A stretch of 64,000 bases of DNA. Source: Ignavibacteriota bacterium (lineage in GTDB: Bacteria; Bacteroidota; Ignavibacteria; UBA10030; UBA6906). Under the pieces are notes generated by a model. That model had not been told where the DNA came from and did no database searches. It was given only the letters and a program-made list of their open reading frames with translations. The position numbers and the translations under genes were made by a program. Shown here one piece after another: positions 9,276 through 17,186 of this stretch (positions within the stretch are counted from its first letter, which is position 1; every line of letters begins with the position of its first letter). The stretch lies in the NCBI GenBank assembly GCA_016707525.1, contig JADJHP010000007.1:1-64000 (forward strand), read 5' to 3'.

Positions 9276-10054
9276 TCTCCATTGACCACATCAGGGCATT
9301 CTATCCGGACTTCATGAGTCGGAGTCAGGCATTCTCCGTGCATGTCTTGAAGGAGTATGTCCAACTGCTGATCCTCGACTATCTCGCCAGCACGCGTTAC
9401 GCACGAAAGATTGTCTTCATCGGCGGGACGAACCTGCGCCTGGCAAAGGGGATCGACAGGTTTTCCGAAGATCTGGACTTCGACTGCAAGGATCTGGGCC
9501 GGGAGGAATTCGCGGCGCTGTCAGGGGATGTCGTAGCCTTTCTCCGGCGCAATGGCATGGAAGCAGATGCAAGGGAAAAGGATTCGTCCCGGTTGACCGC
9601 ATTTCGTAGCAGCATCCACTTTCCCGGATTGCTCTTCAACATGGGGCTGTCCGCCCATAGGGAGGCGCGCTTCATGATAAAACTGGAGGCTCAAGACCAG
9701 GGAGTTGGTTATGAGCCGACATCTGCCTTCATCAAGGGCTGCGGACTCTTCTTTTCTTTCCCGGTGCCGCCGGACAGCGTGCTCTGTTCCATGAAGATCG
9801 CGGCCATGCTGTCCAGGGCGAAGGGGCGGGATTTCTATGATGCCATGTTCCTCCTGGCGCAGACACAACCAGATTATGACTTCCTATCGGCGCGATGCGG
9901 CATCCGCGACCTGTCAGGATTGAAATCGGCGGTTGAAGATCGCCTGCGTTCCGTCGATCTCCGGCAGAAGCAACGCGATTTCGAGCATCTGCTGTTTCAT
10001 GGCGATAACAGCAAACGTATCCTGCAGGCGGGAGAGTTCTTCAAGTCGCTCTAA
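9272..10054 (+). CDS. abiEii: AbiEii-family nucleotidyltransferase toxin
   Basis: A 260-residue protein with the DUF1814/AbiEii signature: FIGGTNLRL, then DRFSEDLDFD, the nucleotidyltransferase GG and Asp residues; a third basic motif MIKLEAQDQ; and KIAAMLSRAKGRDFYDAMFL, the family motif IV. AbiEii enzymes are GTP/CTP-preferring or tRNA-directed nucleotidyltransferases that stop growth and mediate abortive infection against phage. The ATG overlaps the antitoxin stop, so translation is coupled. All recognised catalytic residues are present and the frame is intact, unlike the neighbouring mobile genes. It converges with the GH78 gene, 32 bp away. Confidence 0.88.
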   Translation: MISIDHIRAFYPDFMSRSQAFSVHVLKEYVQLLILDYLASTRYARKIVFIGGTNLRLAKGIDRFSEDLDFDCKDLGREEFAALSGDVVAFLRRNGMEADAREKDSSRLTAFRSSIHFPGLLFNMGLSAHREARFMIKLEAQDQGVGYEPTSAFIKGCGLFFSFPVPPDSVLCSMKIAAMLSRAKGRDFYDAMFLLAQTQPDYDFLSARCGIRDLSGLKSAVEDRLRSVDLRQKQRDFEHLLFHGDNSKRILQAGEFFKSL

Positions 10055-10086
10055 ATTTCAAATGCACTTTCGTAGTGGGCGAGCCC

Positions 10087-13000
10087 CTATCCCCCCAACA
10101 TCGGTTCCTCCCTGCTGCGAAACTCATACACACCCGGTTCAGGAACAAGGTAGACCGTGTACCCGCGGTCGCCCACATGCTGTTCCGGTACCCATGGCTT
10201 CCCCTCTCCTCCGACGACCCTCGTTACGACAGCTGTGCCAGGCCCCGCCAGCCGAACCCTGCTCGGCGCCGGAACATCGATGCGCACCATCAGCCCATTC
10301 TCCTGTTTCCACTCCACCGTGACCGTACCACGAGGCGTCGGCACGGTCCCCCGCGCCCACGCGAGGCCAGCCGGATGCGGCTCGATCGTGATCTCCTCCC
10401 ACCCCGGTGTGCCCGGCTTTACACCAAGGATCTCTGACTGGAGGTAATATGTCGGGCCGGCGGACCAGCCGTGACAGTGACTCACATTCGGCTCCCATGT
10501 TTCCCACCACGTGGTGGCCCCCCATTCCAGCATCCGCGTCCAACGCTCCCGGATGAAATCCAGCATCGCCCTGTGCTCCCCGGCCCGCGCGAACATGTCG
10601 AGCATGTAGAAGGCAAAGTAGGGCGAACCGGTGACCACATTCGCCTGCCCATCGTTCCTGACCGCGTGCAGTAGCGTGACTGCATCGTCACCTTCGACCA
10701 CGCCGAACGCCACCGCCCAACAGTTCGCCTGCTCGCTGACGTCCTTGCTCAGTACACCCTCCTTCCAGTTCTCCCGGAAGCACTTCCGTTCCTCGTCCCA
10801 CAAGATCCGCTTCATGCCCGAGCGCACTTCATCAGCGATCGCTGCATATCTGCCGGCGACAACCGGTCGGCCAAGGTACCGCGCGATCCCTTCAAGAGCA
10901 CGCAACGCTCCAAAATACAGCGCATTCGCCGCAGCGGATTCGCCCGTGGTGTCGATGCCTGCAGCCCAGTCCACGAACATCCAGTGCGGCATGTCCCGCA
11001 GAAGTCCATGCTCCGCTCGATATCGTTCACACGCTTCGATGACGCGCTCCATCTCAGCGAACACCTCCCCGGGGAGCGCGCGGTCACCGGCATGCTGAAT
11101 GTAATCGTGCACGGAGATGATCCACAGAAGACTGAAGGTCGGCAAAATGGCGTAGGACCAGTCGGTGGGATAGATCCCCCGCGTCCACCCCTCCGCATCC
11201 TGCGATTGCGCGACACTGCGTATCCCGCGGCCGATCAGCGCAAGATCACCGAACGCGTAGTAATTCACGAGGGCCTGGATGCGCGCATCTCCCCACCACT
11301 GTCCCCGCTCTCTCCACGGACAATCCGTATACGCATCCTCCATATTCAACTGCACGGTCCAGCGCCCTACGTCCCAGATCCTGTTCAGCACTGCATCCGA
11401 GCATTCAAACCCTCCTGCATACTCCACCGGATAGGTCGAGAGGATGAGCCTGACTGCCCCGAGGCGAAGGGGTTGCTTCAGCGCACGAACGTCCACCTGC
11501 ATGAAACGAAATGCACGCTTGTCAAATGTCCGGAAGCTCTGCGGTCCCGGCTTGCAGATGTACCGGTCCGCATAGTGCACCGCACCTCTGTCGCAGTTCA
11601 CCACCCCCGTCAGTCCCGCCGCCGGCGAGAGCACGGTGCCATCAGGCCCCGAGAGAAACTCACTATACCCGATATCAATGATCTCTCCTCCGGCTGCACC
11701 GGAGATCTCCAGCACCGGGAACCCGGCGACCTCCTTTCCAAAGTCGAGCACCACATAGGCACCAGGTTCGTCACCGGGCACGAACGTTGCACCCGCACCG
11801 CCACCGGTCAACCCCGACGCATCGATGATGCGTGGATGCTCCGGTGCGATGCGCGGCTCCCGGCTCATCATGATCGCGGTCACCTGCGATTCCCTCGAGA
11901 CCCCGGCCGTGATCCAGGGGAGAATGGTCCCGTCACTCAAGTGGACCGCTGTTGCGGGATCCCAATGATGTTCCGGCGGGTACACGGTCTCGAAGCCCAA
12001 CGTCATCGACTCCGCATGCACGGGACCGAGAAGCCACCAGGGCGCCATATCCTCCTCGGACGGAGGTTCCTGACCCATGGACCGCGCGTACACGCACCGT
12101 TCGCTCCCCGGCCCCTCGAGCCGGAAGAGGAAATGCCATTGCCCCTCGTCCTGCACGACCTTGGCAAGGACAACGTTCCATCCCTGGCGCAGACGCACAG
12201 GGGCGGACTCCTGATCGGGTGCCGGCTCCCGTTTCACCAGGTGGTCGATCACAAGTCCACCGTTGAACCATACTTTCACGGCGTCCTGACTCCCCGCCCG
12301 AATTTCCAGATCCATCTCGTCCGGCGACCAGATGTATGTCCCCAGATACGCCACCCCATATCTCGCACACCAGACCACACGATGGAGGTCGACATAATGT
12401 CCGGTGACCGGCTGACCGACACACCCGGTGTCGATGACACGCACCGGGTCCAATGGAAGCTCGGTCATCGCCGGGATGCCGCGGGGCACGAGCTGTGGCC
12501 AGGGTTCCATGCCGGGGGGGCCGAGAACAACGGCGTGTTCCCACCCCGCGTCATCAGTTTCTGCCAGGGTCCACCCTTCGAGCTCCTTGCGCGCATCATA
12601 CACCTCGGCAAAGCCGAGCTGGATGCTCATGCGCGGCAGCCGCCGGTCCCACGAGCGCGCAGGGCACACCCGCCATGAGGCATCCGTGCCGATGCGGATG
12701 GTCTCTCCTCCTTCATGCGTGACCGTGATGTCGGCGAGAAAGCCGCCGCGGCCGAGCATGTACGAGAATGTCCACTCCCCGTAATGATGCACGAGTGCCG
12801 CGATGACGTTCGGACCGGGCCGGAGATAGCGGGTGATGTCCCATTCATCCACGCATTGCCACCGGCGGTCGCTCCGCGCCGGCCCGAATGCGACACGCGA
12901 CCCGTTCACGAACAATTGATACCGGCTGTCGGCGGTCACCGCGATGACACCCTGCCGGATACCCGCCGGAAGATCGAACGAGCGGCGGAGGTGCAGATAG

Positions 13001-13134
13001 AAGTTCTTCGGCTGTTCTTCTCCTGAGCACCAGATCCATTGTCCGGCAAGAGCGGCATGCATGGGACGTTGCTTCGGGCCTGCGGTCGCGTCTGTCACAA
13101 CACTCTCCTCACTGAATGGATAGGGATCTTGCAT
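10087..13134 (-). CDS. GH78-like alpha-L-rhamnosidase
   Basis: A 1015-residue protein without a signal peptide, so probably cytoplasmic, acting on imported oligosaccharides. N-terminal beta-sandwich domains (about 30-580) include the rhamnosidase N-type lectin fold (YQLFVNGSRVAFGP). The (alpha/alpha)6 catalytic part follows: TDCPWRERGQWWGDAR at 603-618 contains the acidic residues that match the family's D-C-P-x-R-x-E-R-x-x-x-x-GD motif, and WGATTWWETWEP at 871-882 contains the second conserved Glu. GH78 enzymes remove terminal alpha-L-rhamnose by inversion. The start (MQDPYPF) follows GGGAAG. The next gene upstream (UROD-like) ends 19 bp away, so they form an operon. The exact substrate cannot be told from sequence. 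Confidence 0.85.
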   Translation of the reverse strand: MQDPYPFSEESVVTDATAGPKQRPMHAALAGQWIWCSGEEQPKNFYLHLRRSFDLPAGIRQGVIAVTADSRYQLFVNGSRVAFGPARSDRRWQCVDEWDITRYLRPGPNVIAALVHHYGEWTFSYMLGRGGFLADITVTHEGGETIRIGTDASWRVCPARSWDRRLPRMSIQLGFAEVYDARKELEGWTLAETDDAGWEHAVVLGPPGMEPWPQLVPRGIPAMTELPLDPVRVIDTGCVGQPVTGHYVDLHRVVWCARYGVAYLGTYIWSPDEMDLEIRAGSQDAVKVWFNGGLVIDHLVKREPAPDQESAPVRLRQGWNVVLAKVVQDEGQWHFLFRLEGPGSERCVYARSMGQEPPSEEDMAPWWLLGPVHAESMTLGFETVYPPEHHWDPATAVHLSDGTILPWITAGVSRESQVTAIMMSREPRIAPEHPRIIDASGLTGGGAGATFVPGDEPGAYVVLDFGKEVAGFPVLEISGAAGGEIIDIGYSEFLSGPDGTVLSPAAGLTGVVNCDRGAVHYADRYICKPGPQSFRTFDKRAFRFMQVDVRALKQPLRLGAVRLILSTYPVEYAGGFECSDAVLNRIWDVGRWTVQLNMEDAYTDCPWRERGQWWGDARIQALVNYYAFGDLALIGRGIRSVAQSQDAEGWTRGIYPTDWSYAILPTFSLLWIISVHDYIQHAGDRALPGEVFAEMERVIEACERYRAEHGLLRDMPHWMFVDWAAGIDTTGESAAANALYFGALRALEGIARYLGRPVVAGRYAAIADEVRSGMKRILWDEERKCFRENWKEGVLSKDVSEQANCWAVAFGVVEGDDAVTLLHAVRNDGQANVVTGSPYFAFYMLDMFARAGEHRAMLDFIRERWTRMLEWGATTWWETWEPNVSHCHGWSAGPTYYLQSEILGVKPGTPGWEEITIEPHPAGLAWARGTVPTPRGTVTVEWKQENGLMVRIDVPAPSRVRLAGPGTAVVTRVVGGEGKPWVPEQHVGDRGYTVYLVPEPGVYEFRSREEPMLGG

Positions 13135-13153
13135 GTGCTTCCCGGCTCGTCGT

Positions 13154-14278
13154 TCAACGCGCCGTGAGCAACAGTTCCTTCTTGTCCAGGTAGTATCGAT
13201 AGTCCTCCAGCGATACGTCCGCCGGCACCCTGTGGTCCACGCATGGAATGAAACGTCCGCTCCGGACCAGGGGGAGAAGGCGTTCCAGCTCCCGGTCGAT
13301 CTCCCGCTTCCCGCCGATCAGCGCACGCTTGTCCACGCCACCGAGGAGCAGCAGTTGATCGCCGAATTCCCTGCGCAGGCGAAAGGCATCGGTATGGGCC
13401 ACCTCGAGCGGGAACATGCAGTTGATACCGGCTTCCAACCAGTGGGGAACGAGCTGATGAATGCTGCCGTCGCAATCGAGGATGTTCGTTGTCACTCCAT
13501 GTTTCCGGAGCAGGGCGGTGATCCGTGCATACCGGGGGACCATCAGGTCACGGAACATGGCCGGCGACATCAGGGAACCGCGGTTGTAGCACATATCCTC
13601 CCACCACCACGCCATATCCACGGGGGTCACCGGCAGAACACGTTCCAACAGTGACAGGGTGAGGCACGTCAGGTGCTCCATCATCTCCTCAACCCAGTCC
13701 CGGTCCGTCACCAGTGCGCACGAAAAGTCTTCAACCCCCATCCAGTTCCGCAACCATCCGTACAGCGATCCCACGTGGACGAAGACGGGCATGCCGGATG
13801 CTTTCGCCTCCATGGCAGCCTGCACAAGGTTGCCGATCCTTCCCGGCGCTTCAGGATCGAGCCGCTCTGCTTTGAGCCGTTCCCAATCTTCCCTGGTCTG
13901 GAGGCCGAATCGCACGTAGCGCGGCATGCTTGAATCGTCGGCAAGGACCTCACACGTATTCCCCTCATGATCCAGAATGAGGGTCTTGTCCCCGCGCTCT
14001 TCGAGCACCGTATACGGGAACCGGGGGTGCAGGCCGTTGATGACCGGCACTTCGGCAAAGATGGTGGTGCCTTCCAATCCAAAATACCGTTCGGCACCGG
14101 CATCCGACGTGACCGTGCCGGGAAGCCCTTCGCCGTGCCATCGGTGTAATGTCGTTTCCCAGTACCCGAATTCAACATTGGGCAGACGGTCTGGTTGGCC
14201 GCCCGCAAAAACGGAAAGCACCCGCTCTCGGGTTGTCATGCTGTTGGAGTTCTGATGTGAGAAGAACTGTGCGGCCAT
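13154..14278 (-). CDS. Uroporphyrinogen-decarboxylase-fold protein (MtaA/CmuA-like superfamily)
   Basis: A 374-residue TIM-barrel protein; an alternative ATG at 14239 gives MTTRERVLSVFAGGQPDRLP, the typical family start, and may be the true one. Further family features are LDCDGSIHQLVPHWLEAGIN and LLLLGGVDKRAL. Classical methyltransferases of the superfamily bind zinc with H-x-C; here the site reads LDCDG, so the His is missing and haem synthesis or methyl transfer is doubtful. Such UROD-like proteins are frequent next to rhamnosidase and other glycan genes in FCB and PVC bacteria, with unknown reaction. It is the first gene of an operon with the GH78 enzyme. A second member of the superfamily lies at 36643. 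Confidence 0.75.
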   Translation of the reverse strand: MAAQFFSHQNSNSMTTRERVLSVFAGGQPDRLPNVEFGYWETTLHRWHGEGLPGTVTSDAGAERYFGLEGTTIFAEVPVINGLHPRFPYTVLEERGDKTLILDHEGNTCEVLADDSSMPRYVRFGLQTREDWERLKAERLDPEAPGRIGNLVQAAMEAKASGMPVFVHVGSLYGWLRNWMGVEDFSCALVTDRDWVEEMMEHLTCLTLSLLERVLPVTPVDMAWWWEDMCYNRGSLMSPAMFRDLMVPRYARITALLRKHGVTTNILDCDGSIHQLVPHWLEAGINCMFPLEVAHTDAFRLRREFGDQLLLLGGVDKRALIGGKREIDRELERLLPLVRSGRFIPCVDHRVPADVSLEDYRYYLDKKELLLTAR

Positions 14279-14296
14279 TCATTGCGCCGGCCGGTA

Positions 14297-14319
14297 CACC
14301 GTGATCGGATCTCACGGTG
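14297..14319 (-). terminator. Short hairpin between heme lipoprotein and UROD-like gene
   Basis: Arms CACCGTGA (14297-14304) and TCACGGTG (14312-14319) around a 7-base loop, in the 170-bp gap downstream of the heme lipoprotein gene and upstream of the UROD-like gene. No T-run follows, so it may be a weak terminator or a regulatory site. Confidence 0.3.
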
Positions 14320-14450
14320 CGACCATAGACCGGCGAGAAGGGGCTGTGCATCGAGAGGTGGAACCACAATGAAGCAGGGTAAAGATAGGTCTCGTGAGCT
14401 ACAAATTCAACTGGCACCGCACGGATACCTGGGAAGATGCGGATACGGCC

Positions 14451-14759
14451 CTAGCGCATCCGTGCGACAAAAAGGTACGTGAGGATCTTCTCCTTTTCTT
14501 CGGGGCTCACCTTCGCCCGGGACTGCATGGAGTCCACGGCTCGTTTCCACTCGGATTCCGTGTATTCGGAGGGAAGATGAAGACTGTGACACCCCCCGCA
14601 CCGATCAACGTATTTCTGACGGCCTTCTTCCAAGGCATCCTGCGTGACCCCCGGCCATCGGGCCTCCGCCCGGCGCACATCCTCCCGCGTCACGACCGGC
14701 AACATCGATGAGCACCCTGCGAGGAGAACAAGCAGCGCAAACCCCATCCGATTCATCAT
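14451..14759 (-). CDS. Small c-type cytochrome lipoprotein
   Basis: A 102-residue protein starting MMNRMGFALLVLLAGCSSM, with a lipoprotein signal: hydrophobic stretch then lipobox LAGC, so Cys16 would be lipid-anchored. A single heme-c site CGGCH lies at 54-58, with a possible methionine ligand at 78 (DSMQSR). It is therefore an outer-membrane- or periplasm-facing mono-heme protein for electron transfer. AGGAG lies 7 nt before the first ATG. It is 14 nt downstream of the beta-barrel protein gene, so both are probably co-transcribed. The start of the frame further upstream is rejected because it would lack the signal. Confidence 0.75.
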   Translation of the reverse strand: MMNRMGFALLVLLAGCSSMLPVVTREDVRRAEARWPGVTQDALEEGRQKYVDRCGGCHSLHLPSEYTESEWKRAVDSMQSRAKVSPEEKEKILTYLFVARMR

Positions 14760-14773
14760 ATGTGATCTCCTGC

Positions 14774-15628
14774 TCAAAGGTGGAAGGACACCAGCAGACG
14801 GACCTGCGCCCGCTCGGATTCCTCGAGGTCCAGGCCGTCCATGGTCGCCCCCTTGAACGCCGTTACCTGGGGCAACACGGACAGCGTGGCCCACCATTCT
14901 TCCGTCGCATAGGAGAGCACCGGACCCGCGAAGAGCACGGCGTGTTCGATGCGCCCTTCCTTGAGGACGTTCCACTCCACCACTTCGAGACCGAGAGAGA
15001 AGTGGGCAGACATGCTGTAGGAGACACCCCCGCTGACCTCGAACTTCAGCTCGTTCTCTGTCTCGAGGACCCCATCCTCGAGCTCGTCCTCCCATTCCTG
15101 CTCGCCGACGAGATTGCCGGCAAGCAGGAACCGCCCGAGTTGCTTATCGAGGATCACTTTGAATTCCAACTCCCGCTCATACAGGCCCAGGGTGTATTCT
15201 CCATACAGCGCCAGGCCCAGTGGATCCGCCACACGGTCCAATACTTTGTACTTCCATTCATTCGAAATGCTTGCACTCTGCTCCGTCGTACGTCCACCCC
15301 CCGGCGCGGAACCATTCGCGTCACCCGCCTTCCACTCATAGTTCAAATAGAATGCCGTCATCAGCCGCTCCGCGACACCGAACTCCAGTTCGATCCTCTG
15401 ATCCAAACGGCGGAACGAGTATGCTTTGCCGCTCCTGTACGTGTTCCAGACCTCAAGCTCCCGTGCACCCGGCGACAGCACCGGCGTCTCGTAGACATAT
15501 CCGAATCGACGCTCGTTGGCCGATCCCATGCCAGGAACCATCACCGCTACCAGGCCGCCGAGTACCATCGCCCGCAGCATTCGATCGGACAACACCCTTC
15601 CCACCCTCCTGCTCCTGCCGGATCCCAT
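14774..15628 (-). CDS. DUF6662-like outer-membrane beta-barrel protein
   Basis: About 284 residues from the ATG at 15628 (MGSGRSRRVGRVL), which directly follows GGAGGGAG. An N-terminal signal peptide (LRAMVLGGLVAVMVPGMGSA) precedes FGYVYETPVLSPGARELEVW, the start of the conserved domain. The rest is rich in alternating beta-strand patterns (LELGVAERLMTAFYLNYEW; FSLGLEVVEWN) and ends in aromatic-hydrophobic SFHL, typical of an outer-membrane barrel. The family is uncharacterised. The heme lipoprotein directly downstream suggests a joint role in electron or ion passage at the outer membrane. Confidence 0.65.
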   Translation of the reverse strand: MGSGRSRRVGRVLSDRMLRAMVLGGLVAVMVPGMGSANERRFGYVYETPVLSPGARELEVWNTYRSGKAYSFRRLDQRIELEFGVAERLMTAFYLNYEWKAGDANGSAPGGGRTTEQSASISNEWKYKVLDRVADPLGLALYGEYTLGLYERELEFKVILDKQLGRFLLAGNLVGEQEWEDELEDGVLETENELKFEVSGGVSYSMSAHFSLGLEVVEWNVLKEGRIEHAVLFAGPVLSYATEEWWATLSVLPQVTAFKGATMDGLDLEESERAQVRLLVSFHL

Positions 15629-15774
15629 CTCTCCCTCCACAATGAATGTCGTTGTATGAACTTGCTGTGGAGAATCTACGAAGCGCGATGGGGGCGAATC
15701 AATCCCCATTTGTGGGGATTCGGTGACGGGAGAGATACGTGGAGAGCGGGGAACGACCGGAGAGCAACAAGCGG

Positions 15775-16338
15775 TCAGCCAATATCTTTCGATGACACCA
15801 ACCCGTTCAACACCGCATACATCGTGAGGCCTGATACGGTCTTGATGCCGAGTTTGCCGGTGATGTTCTTCCGGTGGGAGATCACAGTGTGAAGGCTGAT
15901 CGACAGCGCATCAGCGATGTGCTTGTTGATATGACCGCCCGCAACGAGCTTCAGCACTTCGATCTCGCGCGAGGACAACGTGCTGGTCTTCGCGTTGACC
16001 GTCGAGCGGGGCCGCCTCTGGAGCTTTGCGAGGTCTTCCATGATCCCGGCCTCTTCCTGTGCTGTCCACAGGATCAGCGGATAGCGATGCTGGTCGTGCT
16101 GGAGGTTGTCCCGGGTCAGGATGATGATGGGCGCTTTTGTGGCCGCAAGGAGGGCGTGGTGGCGGATATACACGTCCGCCGAAAGAAAGACATAGTCGTA
16201 CCGTGTCAGACGGGCCGGGTCCAGCATCGACGAGACCATCACGGTTGCCGGGGCGAAGCACGATTCAAGGACGGACCGCAGGCCGATCCCGGTCAACCGA
16301 TCCGGGGTCACGATGAGGACCTTGCTGCCGGAGAACAT
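15775..16338 (-). CDS. LuxR-type DNA-binding response regulator with degenerate receiver
   Basis: A 187-residue protein. The N-terminal 105 residues resemble a receiver domain (VLIVTPDRLTGIGLRSVL; YDYVFLSADVY) but the usual acidic pocket and Lys are not obvious, so phosphorylation is uncertain. The C-terminal 65 residues are a GerE/LuxR HTH: LSSREIEVLKLVAGGHINKHIADAL (E124, V127, G134, N137, I140) then HRKNITGKLGI. It starts 3 bases after the hemerythrin gene stops and has GGAGATAG as ribosome-binding site, so the two are co-translated; it may transduce a signal from the hemerythrin protein to DNA. Confidence 0.8.
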   Translation of the reverse strand: MFSGSKVLIVTPDRLTGIGLRSVLESCFAPATVMVSSMLDPARLTRYDYVFLSADVYIRHHALLAATKAPIIILTRDNLQHDQHRYPLILWTAQEEAGIMEDLAKLQRRPRSTVNAKTSTLSSREIEVLKLVAGGHINKHIADALSISLHTVISHRKNITGKLGIKTVSGLTMYAVLNGLVSSKDIG

Positions 16339-16341
16339 GCG

Positions 16342-17073
16342 CTATCTCCGAACCCTGCGGAGCGCATGCTCCAGCGCTGTAACGCGTGGCATCAGGATCG
16401 TCTCCTCGATCCGCGTATGGTCCCGAATGTCCTGCTCGAGCCGGAAGATCTCGCAGATCACCGCATTGCGGACCACGGCATCCACGGTACCGGGGAGATA
16501 CTTGATCAGGATGTTCTTCAGGTCCCAGAGCTTCTCATCAACGTTATTGTGCTCGCTCTCGTACGCCTCCATCGAATACGCGTGCGCGTTGCTGGGTTTC
16601 CGCGCCGCCCGGCGGGTCTGGTGCGCCCGGTACACGTTGCGAATGTAGGGAAAGGTGATCCGTTCCTCGCGGTTGAGGTGGGCGAGGAGTTCCCGTTTAT
16701 ACTCCTGAAAGAACTTCCGCACGACCAGGAGATCGCCTTTCTCCTTGCCGGCACGGCCGATCAGCTGGCGGAGCTGGCGTTCGATGACCGGGATCTGGAT
16801 CTCCCGATAGTACGCATGGGTCTTCTGGAGGTAGGAGAGAACGACGAGCGGGTTGAACGTCAACAATGTCTTCTCCGGGAAGTAATGCGGATGGCTGAAG
16901 ACATTGATGATCACGAGGAAGAACTTCTCGTCGATTCGATGGGCCCGGCACACCTCTCTGATCGTGCGGTCACCAAACCCCAACGAAACCCCGAAACGGT
17001 TGATCACCGGGATCAGGAGGTAGTTGCTGTGGATCGCATCGGCGAGCCGGGTATCGCGGGTGAACAACTGCAT
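16342..17073 (-). CDS. Hemerythrin-domain protein (ScdA/RIC-like arrangement)
   Basis: The preferred start at 17073 gives MQLFTRDTRLADAI, about 243 residues; a GTG at 17145 would add 24. The first 70 residues (LADAIHSNYLLIPVINRFGVSLGFGD) resemble the DUF542 domain of iron-sulfur-repair proteins, and the remainder is a four-helix hemerythrin-like domain with spaced His/Glu ligands (HLNREERITFPY; SEHNNVDEKLW; DHTRIEETILMPR). Such proteins bind a di-iron centre and sense or repair damage from oxygen or nitric oxide. It is directly followed by a LuxR regulator. Similar hemerythrin-regulator pairs are known in Bacteroidota. Confidence 0.75.
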   Translation of the reverse strand: MQLFTRDTRLADAIHSNYLLIPVINRFGVSLGFGDRTIREVCRAHRIDEKFFLVIINVFSHPHYFPEKTLLTFNPLVVLSYLQKTHAYYREIQIPVIERQLRQLIGRAGKEKGDLLVVRKFFQEYKRELLAHLNREERITFPYIRNVYRAHQTRRAARKPSNAHAYSMEAYESEHNNVDEKLWDLKNILIKYLPGTVDAVVRNAVICEIFRLEQDIRDHTRIEETILMPRVTALEHALRRVRR

Positions 17074-17186
17074 GTCGTGGAAGGCCTCCGGAGATGGCGC
17101 GCAGCCCGGAAGGGCATCTCCCGGGCCGCGCAAGGTTCTTTCCACTTGACAACTCTATCGCGTGACCGAAGGTTCCCGCAACGGAG

